Source: Desulfobacterales bacterium
Lineage (GTDB): Bacteria > Desulfobacterota > Desulfobacteria > Desulfobacterales > Desulfosalsimonadaceae
Direction: 5' to 3'
Length of the DNA stretch: 7,342 nt
Assembly: GCA_007135795.1 (NCBI GenBank)
Contig: SLIE01000362.1
Coordinates: forward strand, 1-7,342
Shown here: one piece after another, positions 1 to 6,017 of the stretch
Position numbering within the stretch: position 1 is the first letter of the stretch
Layout of the letters: the number at the start of each line of letters is the position of its first letter
Notes under the pieces: model-generated
Database searches by the model: none
What the model saw: only the letters and a program-made list of their open reading frames with translations
What the model was told of the DNA's origin: nothing
Translations under genes and position numbers: made by a program

Positions 1-103
1 TGATTGACTCCAGCATCCGCATGATGGCAAGGCAGCGGCTCCCTTTGGCCACCACGCCTACTCTCAGTAGTAAACAATGATCCATGTCGTTACTGGTTCC
101 CAT
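1..103 (-). CDS. N-terminal fragment of an unidentified divergent protein
   Basis: An open frame on the minus strand begins with ATG at 103-101 and stays open for 34 codons to the left edge. A strong GGAGG ribosome binding site (plus-strand CCTCC at 109-113) lies 5 bases before the ATG, and a near-consensus promoter lies further upstream. The visible residues begin MGTSNDMDHCLLLRVGVVAK and continue through GSRCLAIMRMLESI. The short beta-like stretch LLLRVGVV followed by a Gly-containing turn and a helix could open a Rossmann-like or receiver-like fold; this is inference from very little sequence. From memory, some desulfobacterial PAS sensor proteins start with a similar segment, which would suit the neighbouring sensory genes. 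The gene is transcribed away from the triple-PAS gene, and the two share the 104-440 interval. The translation start is well supported; the function is unknown. Confidence 0.7.
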   Translation of the reverse strand, partial: MGTSNDMDHCLLLRVGVVAKGSRCLAIMRMLESI

Positions 104-253
104 GCGCACCTCCAAGCATATTGTAACCAAAAGGCGACCGTATCAGCGGTTTGTGGCCTGTTGACCGTATTCTGTCCCCCTGCCTTGTGAGAAGAGAAGA
201 TGATGCCATTTTGGCGCGAAGGAAAGGATAAGATTTTGTTTTTATAGTGATAT

Positions 254-282
254 ATTTTACCAAGTTTTATCATGGCTGTCAA
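254..282 (-). promoter_or_regulatory. Sigma-70 type promoter for the leftward gene
   Basis: Read on the minus strand, a perfect -35 hexamer TTGACA (plus-strand TGTCAA, 277-282) is followed by a 17-base spacer and TAAAAT (plus-strand ATTTTA, 254-259), which matches the -10 consensus at five of six positions. Transcription would start near position 247, giving a leader of about 140 bases before the ATG at 103. That leader carries two GACCGTAT octamers. Confidence 0.65.
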
Positions 283-334
283 TCATTATTCCTATGTCGA
301 TTCTTATGTTCCTTTGTCGGAACATCGTTTTGAA

Positions 335-351
335 TATTTTTGATAAAAATA
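335..351. repeat. AT-rich perfect palindrome upstream of the triple-PAS gene
   Basis: TATTTTT (335-341) and AAAAATA (345-351) form a perfect 7-base inverted repeat around GAT. It lies about 90 bases before the preferred start at 441, in a place where an operator could sit. The same arms recur at 2479-2496. Such AT-rich palindromes arise easily by chance, so a regulatory role is only a possibility. Confidence 0.3.
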
Positions 352-440
352 AGCATCGGTTGGCTTTTTCACACCGGGGAACAGGGCTTTCAGATGAGAT
401 GTTGCTTGACATCAAATTATCCTTTCAGCATATTGGGATT

Positions 441-1874
441 ATGAAAAATGACAATCATGATGATAAATTTCCATCCGCTAATCCCATTGCCTGCCGAAAC
501 GTGCTGTCTCTTCTGACCGAAGGGATAGCGGTACTGACCAAGGGCCGGGTGATTTACGCCAATTCGGCCTTGTGTGAAATATCCGGGAAAAACCGTGGCG
601 AAATTATCGGGTGTAAGTTTCTTGATCTGGTCCCCGAAGCGGATCGCCGGTTGGTTTCAGATTACCTGCGCCAGCTTGAAGTGGCGTCTGTCGGTACCAT
701 TGATTTTCGACTGCAACGGACTGCCAGCGCAGGGCGCTGGGTGCGCCTGCGGGCTTCTTCCTTGACCTTGCGCGGTATTTATGCCGATGCACCAGGGATT
801 TGTTGCAGCATGACGGATATTACAGAGTTTCAGGATCGCATTGTCGAGCTGCAACGCGACAATCGGCGCGTGCGCGGCCATCTGGATGACACCGAAAGCG
901 TGCTGATCTCTTTTGCCCCGTATGATGCCAACGATATCCTGATGGTCAACAGGTATGTCGAGGCTCTGCTGGGATGTTCGGTCAAGGATATCATGAACGG
1001 TGAGCGGCATCTTTTTGATTTTGTTCATCCGGATCATCTCTCACAGGTAATGGCGTTTTATAACGGTTTTCCTGAAACGCATGAAAGCGCCGAGATGGAA
1101 TACATGATCATTCGAAATGACCGGCAAAACAGATGGGTCCGGGATATGGGCCACACCCAGTTTGTTGAGCGGGGTGGGGGTATGCCCCGCCGTATCGATC
1201 ACACCCTGGTCGACATCACCGATCAGAAAATCAAGGAACTGGAACTGCGGGAAGAGCGTCGCAAACTCTCCAGTATCATTAAAAACAGTACCGACATGAT
1301 CTACCGGGTGGACAAAGCCGGTAATTTTCTTGATTTGAATCCTGCTGGAATGCAACTCCTGGGCGTAAGCAATGATTTGTCCCGTCTCAATATTTTGGAT
1401 TTCTATGTTAATCCGCTCCAGCGTGAAATCTTGCTGCGTCAGTTGGAGGAAAAGGGAAAGACGCAACAGCTGGTTAAATGGAAAGTGGCCGGCGATCAGG
1501 TTATAGATGTAGTCGTCAATGCGATAGTGGAAAAAAGCACCCCCGGAGCCATGGCCACGTTTCAGGGTATTGCCCACAATGTCACCCGCACCCTGGAATT
1601 GCAGAAACTCGACACCATAAAAAAAATTGCCGGCGGGCTGAGTGATAGTATCAACACCCCGTTGATGACACTGGCCATTAACATGCAAATGGCCCGGGAC
1701 GCCCTAGAAAGCAATCCCGTTGATAAGGCGGTGATATTGCAATATCTGGATGAAATGGAAAAAGCCTATAGCAAAATTGTCAGTCCCATGACCGTGGTAC
1801 GGGATAAACACTGGCAAATTCATGAGGTATCCGATGGCAGTGGCGGAACGATTTATGAGATAAAGGAGGAATGA
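441..1874 (+). CDS. Triple-PAS sensory protein with degenerate DHp domain (pseudo-histidine kinase)
   Basis: The preferred start at 441 gives 477 residues. The frame is open back to 294, but residues upstream of 441 show no domain and none of the earlier ATGs (294, 306, 399) has a clear ribosome binding site; 441 has only a weak one, so the start is uncertain. Numbered from 441, PAS domains occupy roughly 20-130 (ending MTDITEF), 152-261 (ending LVDITDQ) and 272-386. A helical segment at about 390-453 follows, reading KIAGGLSDSINTPL. This aligns with the usual histidine-kinase H-box GGxxHExNxPL, but Asp402 stands where the phospho-acceptor His belongs. The protein ends about 75 residues later, with no N, G1 or G2 box, so it has no ATPase domain. 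It has no membrane segment or signal peptide and should be cytoplasmic. Autophosphorylation is therefore not expected. A role as a sensory partner or regulator of another kinase is inference. Its stop codon overlaps a small downstream ORF. Confidence 0.85.
   Translation: MKNDNHDDKFPSANPIACRNVLSLLTEGIAVLTKGRVIYANSALCEISGKNRGEIIGCKFLDLVPEADRRLVSDYLRQLEVASVGTIDFRLQRTASAGRWVRLRASSLTLRGIYADAPGICCSMTDITEFQDRIVELQRDNRRVRGHLDDTESVLISFAPYDANDILMVNRYVEALLGCSVKDIMNGERHLFDFVHPDHLSQVMAFYNGFPETHESAEMEYMIIRNDRQNRWVRDMGHTQFVERGGGMPRRIDHTLVDITDQKIKELELREERRKLSSIIKNSTDMIYRVDKAGNFLDLNPAGMQLLGVSNDLSRLNILDFYVNPLQREILLRQLEEKGKTQQLVKWKVAGDQVIDVVVNAIVEKSTPGAMATFQGIAHNVTRTLELQKLDTIKKIAGGLSDSINTPLMTLAINMQMARDALESNPVDKAVILQYLDEMEKAYSKIVSPMTVVRDKHWQIHEVSDGSGGTIYEIKEE
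1863..1870 (+). promoter_or_regulatory. Strong Shine-Dalgarno at the end of the triple-PAS gene
   Basis: AAGGAGG-type sequence (AAAGGAGGA region) overlaps the last codons of the triple-PAS gene. It lies only one base before the ATG at 1871, too close for standard initiation there, and nearly 50 bases before the shikimate-kinase-like start at 1918. It could hold terminating ribosomes for re-initiation at the overlapping ATGA. Confidence 0.5.
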
Positions 1875-1921
1875 TCAGCCCGAAATCACTTACAAACTTT
1901 TGCGAAGCGGTTTGCATATGA
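1871..1921 (+). CDS. Possible 16-codon coupling ORF
   Basis: ATG at 1871 overlaps the TGA of the triple-PAS gene (ATGA, 1871-1874). The frame encodes MISPKSLTNFCEAVCI and stops at TGA 1919-1921, which overlaps the ATG at 1918 of the next gene in a second ATGA. The two back-to-back stop/start overlaps would let ribosomes re-initiate from one gene into the next. The peptide has no recognisable motif. It may be only a translational bridge or an accident of the sequence. There is no direct evidence that it is translated. Confidence 0.35.
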   Translation: MISPKSLTNFCEAVCI

Positions 1922-2433
1922 CCCGGATTCATTCAAATCTTGTATTGGTAGGTATGCCGGGTGCGGGCAAGAGCACCATCGGCGTCATTCTGGCAAAGCA
2001 GACAGTGCGTGCCTTCGTGGATACGGATGTACTGATTCAAACATTACAAAAACGGACATTGCAGGATATTATTGATACAGACGGATATGCTATCCTCCGG
2101 AAAATTGAGGAAGATGTGTTGCTTGGGCTTTCCGTCCAAAATCATGTCATTGCCACGGGTGGAAGTGCTGTTTACAGTGATCATGCCATGACTCACCTCA
2201 AATCAGAAGGCCTTGTCATCTTTCTTGATGTGGATTTGCCGACCCTGGTATCCAGGGTGCATGACTTCCGCACAAGGGGTCTTGCAAAGCGGCCCGATCA
2301 GGACTTTGCCGATTTGTTTCACGAGCGCCAAGCGCTCTATACGAAGTATGCTGACAGGACAATCAAATGTACCGGTCTGACGCAAGAGGAGGTCTGTGCA
2401 GGAATCATCGACCAGATAAAAGGGAAAAACTGA
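1918..2433 (+). CDS. Shikimate kinase family P-loop small-molecule kinase
   Basis: This is a cytoplasmic 171-residue protein, the usual size for shikimate kinases, which transfer the ATP gamma-phosphate to shikimate in the chorismate pathway. Visible motifs in order: Walker A GMPGAGKST (12-20), DTD (35-37; Mg and shikimate-binding Asp in the family), Arg61 in LRKIEE, GGSAVYS (81-87), RGLAKRP (120-126, lid region) and ERQALYTKYAD (136-146). The arrangement is that of the SKI family, but two signature sites differ from classical AroK: GGG is GGS, and the lid RPLL is RGLA. From memory, a GGSAVYS/RG-A variant occurs as a subfamily in other proteobacteria, commonly annotated as shikimate kinase. 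The true substrate is therefore uncertain. ATG 1918 is preferred over TTG 1900 because it sits in the ATGA overlap and has a modest GAAGCGG upstream. It lies 43 bases after the triple-PAS gene and is probably co-transcribed with it. No other aromatic-pathway gene is near. Confidence 0.85.
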   Translation: MTRIHSNLVLVGMPGAGKSTIGVILAKQTVRAFVDTDVLIQTLQKRTLQDIIDTDGYAILRKIEEDVLLGLSVQNHVIATGGSAVYSDHAMTHLKSEGLVIFLDVDLPTLVSRVHDFRTRGLAKRPDQDFADLFHERQALYTKYADRTIKCTGLTQEEVCAGIIDQIKGKN

Positions 2434-2478
2434 ATGATGAACCTTGCAGAGCCTGGAAATGGCGGAAGTCATCTGGTT

Positions 2479-2496
2479 TATTTTTTTGTAAAAATA
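2479..2496. repeat. AT-rich palindrome with T-run after the shikimate-kinase-like gene
   Basis: TATTTTT (2479-2485) and AAAAATA (2490-2496) are inverted around TTGT, with the same arms as the palindrome at 335-351. The run of seven T residues, 48-54 bases after the stop codon, might also take part in transcript termination, although no GC-rich stem precedes it. Confidence 0.25.
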
Positions 2497-2586
2497 CCTC
2501 CGTCAGGGTGAATCAGCTTTTACGGATACATTGAAAGTATGATATCCCGGCATCAGCGGATGCACTAATTCCTTTTTTTTCGCCTA

Positions 2587-2616
2587 TTGACATCGCCGCT
2601 TTGACATCCATATGAT
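2587..2616 (+). promoter_or_regulatory. Sigma-70 type promoter for the hybrid kinase, with tandem TTGACATC
   Basis: TTGACA (2587-2592) is a perfect -35 element, followed by an 18-base spacer and TATGAT (2611-2616), which matches the -10 consensus at five of six positions. Transcription would start near 2623, about 110 bases before the preferred ATG at 2735. The spacer contains a second exact copy of TTGACATC (2601-2608), 14 bases after the first (2587-2594); this could be a regulator half-site pair. The rest of the 2434-2734 gap shows only AT-rich sequence and no gene. Confidence 0.6.
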
Positions 2617-2734
2617 TCGGTATCTTTTTAATTTGTAAGTTAAAATGTTTTTTAAAGCGTTCGTTAATAGTCCTGGCCGGCCTGCGGTTGAAGAGATCTT
2701 TGCCGGAATCAGATTCATTGAATTTAGGTGGATA

Positions 2735-5137
2735 ATGTCCAAAAATAATCATTCCAATACGAATAAAACAGGGAAACAGCAGGACTTGACGAAGGCAAAA
2801 CAGGGTCAGTGGACAAGGAAAAGTGAGGAAAAGTTCCGTGTTCTCTTTGAAAATAACGTGGTAGCCGTTCTGCTCACAATGCTGGACGGTTCCATACTAT
2901 CTGCCAATCCGGTGGCCTGTGCCATGCTGGGTTGTTCAGAGTCTGAACTATGTAAATCAGGCCGTTCAGGCATCCTTGATACCAACGACCCGCGATTGGC
3001 TGCTGCACTGGAAGAGCGCCAGCGAACCGGTCAGGTGCAGGCGCGGGAACTTACGGCTATTCGCAAGAACGGAGAACGATTTCCCGTTGAGGTCGATTTT
3101 GTGATTTTGTCGACCGAACCAACACAGTCCTTTGTGATCATGCGAGATATCACCGAGCGTAAAAAGACCGAACAGCGGCTTCAGAAAAACAATGATCGGC
3201 TTCGGATGGCGCTTGAGGCAACGAATTTGGGCACCTGGGAGTATAACCCGCAAGCGCATGAGATTTTTCTGGATGAGCGAAGCCAGGTGATATTCGGTGT
3301 GTCTACTGAAGTTCTCGATTTGCCCAGTTTCATGGCATTTGTTTATCCTGAAGACCGGGACCGGCTGATAAAAACGGTAAAGGATGGCCTGAGCCCCTTG
3401 AAAGGACATGGGGTGATTGATTTTCGTATTCTCAGGGCTGATGGTGAGGTACGCTGGGTCAATACAACCGGTAAATCGTACTTTGAGCAGAAAGACGCCC
3501 GGCGCAGGGCGGTGCATTCGATCGGCACGAACATGGATATAACGGATCGGAAGCGGGCCGAGGAAGCGTTGAGGGAATCCGAAGAACGCTTACGCCTTGC
3601 CACTGAAGCCGCCAATATGTACGGGTGGGAAGTTGATTTACAGAGCAATGAATTTAAACCATCCGAAAATGTCAAGCAAGTGGCGAATAATCCCATGCCG
3701 AAAACGGTACCTGAAGTATGGGAACGCATTCACCCGGAAGATCTTCCCGAAGTAAAAAAGACAATGCGCCAGGCTGTTGAGGATAGAGGCGAGTTTCGAA
3801 TTGAATATCGCATCAAGGATACTGCTCCGGACCGGGAAGTCTGGTACTTTTCTGCCGGAATGACGATTACCGGAACTGACGGCAAACCCATCCGTGTTGT
3901 GGGTGTAACCCAGAATATCACCAAACGCAAGAGAGCTGAAGAGATGCTCCGTCGGTGGAGCGAATCGCTTGAGCAGCAGGTTGCCGAACGCACTGAGCTG
4001 GCTGAGACCCGGGCAAAACAGCTTCAGGTCCTGGCAGTGGAATTGGTCGAGGCCGAAGAACGGGAGCGAAAAAGAATAGCCGTATTGCTACATGATGATT
4101 TGCAGCAGTTGCTGGCAGGGGCTAGATTACAGCAACAAGCCGCCTGTAATGCCTTGTCGGATGATTCCCCGCCGTTGCCGATATTTTTGCGGGTGGATGC
4201 TTTGCTCGAGGAATCGATTGAAAAATCCCGCCGTCTCTCGCAGGAATTAAGCCCACCCGTCTTGCATCATTCCGGGCTGATTGCTGGTTTGAAATGGCTG
4301 GGGCGGCAAATGGAGAAGCAATTCGGACTGCATGTCGAACTCGAAGCGGGTACAGTAGCGTCAATGGATGATACGCCGCTAAAGGTTTTTCTTTTTCGCG
4401 CCGTTCAGGAGCTTCTGTTCAATATCGTCAAGCATGCCGGTGTAAAAGAAACCCGTGTCGCCCTTGCCTGTTCGGATACAGACCTGATTGTTACGGTCAG
4501 TGATCAAGGCCATGGCTTTGATCCAAAGATCCTTGAGTCTTCTTTAATGACAGCTGGATTCGGACTGATTTCCTTGCGGGAACGTGCACGCACCTTCGGG
4601 GGCAGTTTGATGATTGAAAGTATTCCGGGACGCGGAAGTCAATTCATGTTGAAAGTTCCTCTGAGTCTGCTCCAGGTTGATAAACCGCTCCGGATCGAGA
4701 AATCAACCGATTTCAAAAAGCCTGCGATGCAAATGGAACCCAAACTTTTGGGCACCAATGGAAATGTCCGGGTGCTGCTTGCCGATGATCACCAGGTAAT
4801 GCGCCAGGCGCTCATTGCGATGCTTGAGGGCAAGCCGGGTTTGCAGGTAGTGGGCGAAGCAGCCAATGGACGGGAGGCGCTTGAACAGGTTCGGGCGTTA
4901 AACCCGGATGTTGTCGTAATGGATGTCTCTATGCCGGAAATGGATGGTGTGGAGGCTACCCGGCAGATTAAAGCAAAATGGCCGGAGATTCGGGTGATCA
5001 GTCTTTCGATGTACGATGATGATCAGATTGTGCAGACCATGCAACAGGCAGGCGCAGAAGGATTCATCAGCAAAACAGCTTCTTCATTTGAACTGCTGCA
5101 GGCCATCTACGGAATACCCGATCGCGGTCAGGCGTAA
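2735..5137 (+). CDS. PAS-PAS-PAS-HisKA_3-HATPase-REC hybrid sensor histidine kinase
   Basis: The preferred ATG at 2735 follows AGGTGG (2726-2731) and gives 800 residues; the upstream ATG at 2645 adds 30 residues but has no ribosome binding site. Domains: a Lys/Gln-rich start; PAS 31-143 (ends MRDITERK); PAS 152-272 (FRxLRxDGExRWV, ends MDITDRK); PAS 280-400 (ends TQNITKRK); a charged coiled coil at 400-440; and a HisKA_3 dimerisation domain with LLHDDLQQ and phospho-acceptor His453. The HATPase_c domain at about 548-647 has N-box Asn563 in NIVKHAG, G1 DQGHGFD (590-596) and G2 GFGLISLRERA (608-618). A receiver at 677-795 has acidic pair Asp684/Asp685, phospho-acceptor Asp730, Ser758 and Lys780. 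All catalytic residues are present, so it should be active. It has no membrane segment and is predicted to be a cytoplasmic sensor. The receiver resembles NarL/FixJ-type receivers, but no HTH output domain follows, so a phosphorelay or separate regulator is expected elsewhere. Ligands of the PAS domains are not apparent. Confidence 0.92.
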   Translation: MSKNNHSNTNKTGKQQDLTKAKQGQWTRKSEEKFRVLFENNVVAVLLTMLDGSILSANPVACAMLGCSESELCKSGRSGILDTNDPRLAAALEERQRTGQVQARELTAIRKNGERFPVEVDFVILSTEPTQSFVIMRDITERKKTEQRLQKNNDRLRMALEATNLGTWEYNPQAHEIFLDERSQVIFGVSTEVLDLPSFMAFVYPEDRDRLIKTVKDGLSPLKGHGVIDFRILRADGEVRWVNTTGKSYFEQKDARRRAVHSIGTNMDITDRKRAEEALRESEERLRLATEAANMYGWEVDLQSNEFKPSENVKQVANNPMPKTVPEVWERIHPEDLPEVKKTMRQAVEDRGEFRIEYRIKDTAPDREVWYFSAGMTITGTDGKPIRVVGVTQNITKRKRAEEMLRRWSESLEQQVAERTELAETRAKQLQVLAVELVEAEERERKRIAVLLHDDLQQLLAGARLQQQAACNALSDDSPPLPIFLRVDALLEESIEKSRRLSQELSPPVLHHSGLIAGLKWLGRQMEKQFGLHVELEAGTVASMDDTPLKVFLFRAVQELLFNIVKHAGVKETRVALACSDTDLIVTVSDQGHGFDPKILESSLMTAGFGLISLRERARTFGGSLMIESIPGRGSQFMLKVPLSLLQVDKPLRIEKSTDFKKPAMQMEPKLLGTNGNVRVLLADDHQVMRQALIAMLEGKPGLQVVGEAANGREALEQVRALNPDVVVMDVSMPEMDGVEATRQIKAKWPEIRVISLSMYDDDQIVQTMQQAGAEGFISKTASSFELLQAIYGIPDRGQA

Positions 5138-5388
5138 AGGAGATCTTTGTCACTGTCAGCGGATTTGTGCGTCCCTGCGTCTGAGCATTGCCGGTAATAG
5201 TGGAAGATTACAACAGTGTCAGGCGAATAAATGTGATATGACGGAAGCCTTTGGCGGGTAATGCCCGCGGGTTGGCGCTAACGACGCGGACCACGGATTG
5301 CCCCCAGGCATAAAATACCGTATCTTTGCATTAACCATATACTTTTTCCTTCCAGTGGATGACACAAAAGAGCGGGACGAAAACCATT
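5138..5388. other. Non-coding stretch after the hybrid kinase
   Basis: No convincing gene is seen on either strand. There is a small GC hairpin (GCGGG 5254-5258 / CCCGC 5264-5268) without a following T-run, and an AGGAGAT sequence just after the kinase stop that leads only into a TTG-initiated frame of about 16 codons. ATACCGTAT at 5315-5323 resembles the octamer found near both ends of the window. Confidence 0.5.
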
Positions 5389-5426
5389 AAAGAAGGGTTT
5401 ACGGCCTTCGTTGTAAACCTTTCTTT
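5389..5426. terminator. Shared hairpin terminator between hybrid kinase and tRNA-Arg
   Basis: AAAGAAGGGTTTAC (5389-5402) pairs with GTAAACCTTTCTTT (5413-5426) over 14 positions, with one G.U pair in the plus-strand RNA and a 10-base loop. The plus-strand RNA has a U-rich 3' side. On the minus strand the hairpin begins 6 bases after the tRNA CCA end and its 3' arm ends in TTCTTT. Its position between two convergent transcription units fits termination in both directions. No experimental support is available from sequence. Confidence 0.6.
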
Positions 5427-5432
5427 TGTTAT

Positions 5433-5509
<77 letters not shown>

Positions 5510-6017
5510 ATGTTGGTATAAGAGACGGCACATAATGCCATGTTTGGATATTTTATCTATATATCGCCTAATTCCGGTTGCGGCTCTGGTCACAATCAGT
5601 AACGCTCCTGAAACGGACAGTGACCGAACTTAAATTAAAAGGCGTTTTTATCATTGATTGTAATTTTTGTCCATATAAAATATATAGTGGGTTATCCATT
5701 ATAATAAAGATGTTCCATTTTCGATCATATCGGGTTGGTTCATGCTTGCATTTGAAAAAACCGCAACTTGATCAATTCGGGAATCTTTTTAATGTCCTGA
5801 AAGTGCCTGGGCCCCTGTCAAAATTTTAAGTTATTGAAATTTAAAATTATATGAATAGTTTTGGGCTGTATTTTCAGCACAAGACCTGTTGCTGGCGGAT
5901 GCGGATATGGTAATTTTAGTTTACATCACATAAAATGAGTCAGTATATGTTAGAAGTAGAAATTTTGTAATTTGGTTCATTGGAACTTTTGGGAGTCAAT
6001 TTTTTGGAAATACTGAG
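5510..6017. other. AT-rich intergenic region upstream of the sigma-32 gene
   Basis: About 500 bases between the tRNA and the sigma gene contain no frame with a credible start, ribosome binding site or recognisable protein. The region is clearly more AT-rich than the flanking genes. It includes an 8-base inverted repeat (AATTTTAA 5822-5829 / TTAAAATT 5841-5848) and a possible promoter for the sigma gene. It could hold regulatory sequence or a small RNA, but nothing specific is recognisable. Confidence 0.5.
5920..5949 (+). promoter_or_regulatory. Weak candidate promoter for the sigma-32 gene
   Basis: TTTACA (5920-5925) matches five of six -35 consensus positions. After an 18-base spacer, TATATG (5944-5949) gives a poor -10 match. 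Transcription would start near 5956, about 60 bases before the ATG. The surroundings are AT-rich, so chance matches are likely. Confidence 0.3.

Noticed and set aside
64..282. 72-codon minus-strand frame near the left edge
   Set aside because: It overlaps the predicted promoter and leader of the leftward gene, and the overlapping frame starting at 103 has a much better ribosome binding site.
294..440. N-terminal extension of the triple-PAS protein from ATG 294
   Set aside because: No ribosome binding site precedes 294, the 49 residues have no domain, and the region contains an AT-rich palindrome typical of non-coding DNA. The later ATG at 441 is preferred, but the choice is not certain.
1041..1688. 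215-codon open frame on the minus strand
   Set aside because: It lies entirely opposite the triple-PAS coding sequence, has no recognisable protein features, and is a shadow of that gene.
2550..2580. Small hairpin (GCATC/GATGC) followed by eight T residues, as a terminator
   Set aside because: The stem is only 5 bases and is separated from the T-run by 9 bases, so it is too weak to call.
2645..2734. 30-residue N-terminal extension of the hybrid kinase from ATG 2645
   Set aside because: No ribosome binding site is present, whereas ATG 2735 has AGGTGG directly upstream and opens a typical hydrophilic N-terminus.
5016..5261. 81-codon plus-strand frame overlapping the receiver end
   Set aside because: It is mostly a shifted-frame shadow of the receiver, and its extension past the kinase stop shows no HTH or other domain, so it does not indicate a frameshifted output domain.
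5254..5268. GC hairpin after the hybrid kinase, as a terminator
   Set aside because: The 5-base stem is GC-rich but no T-run follows on either strand.
5797..5818. Heat-shock (sigma-32) promoter, CCTGAAA followed by CCCCTG
   Set aside because: The gap between the two elements is about 9 bases, too short for the 13-15 expected, and it lies about 200 bases from the sigma gene start.
5578..5829. 83-codon frame in the AT-rich gap
   Set aside because: It starts with TTG without a ribosome binding site, and its product has no recognisable motif; composition is that of the non-coding surroundings.
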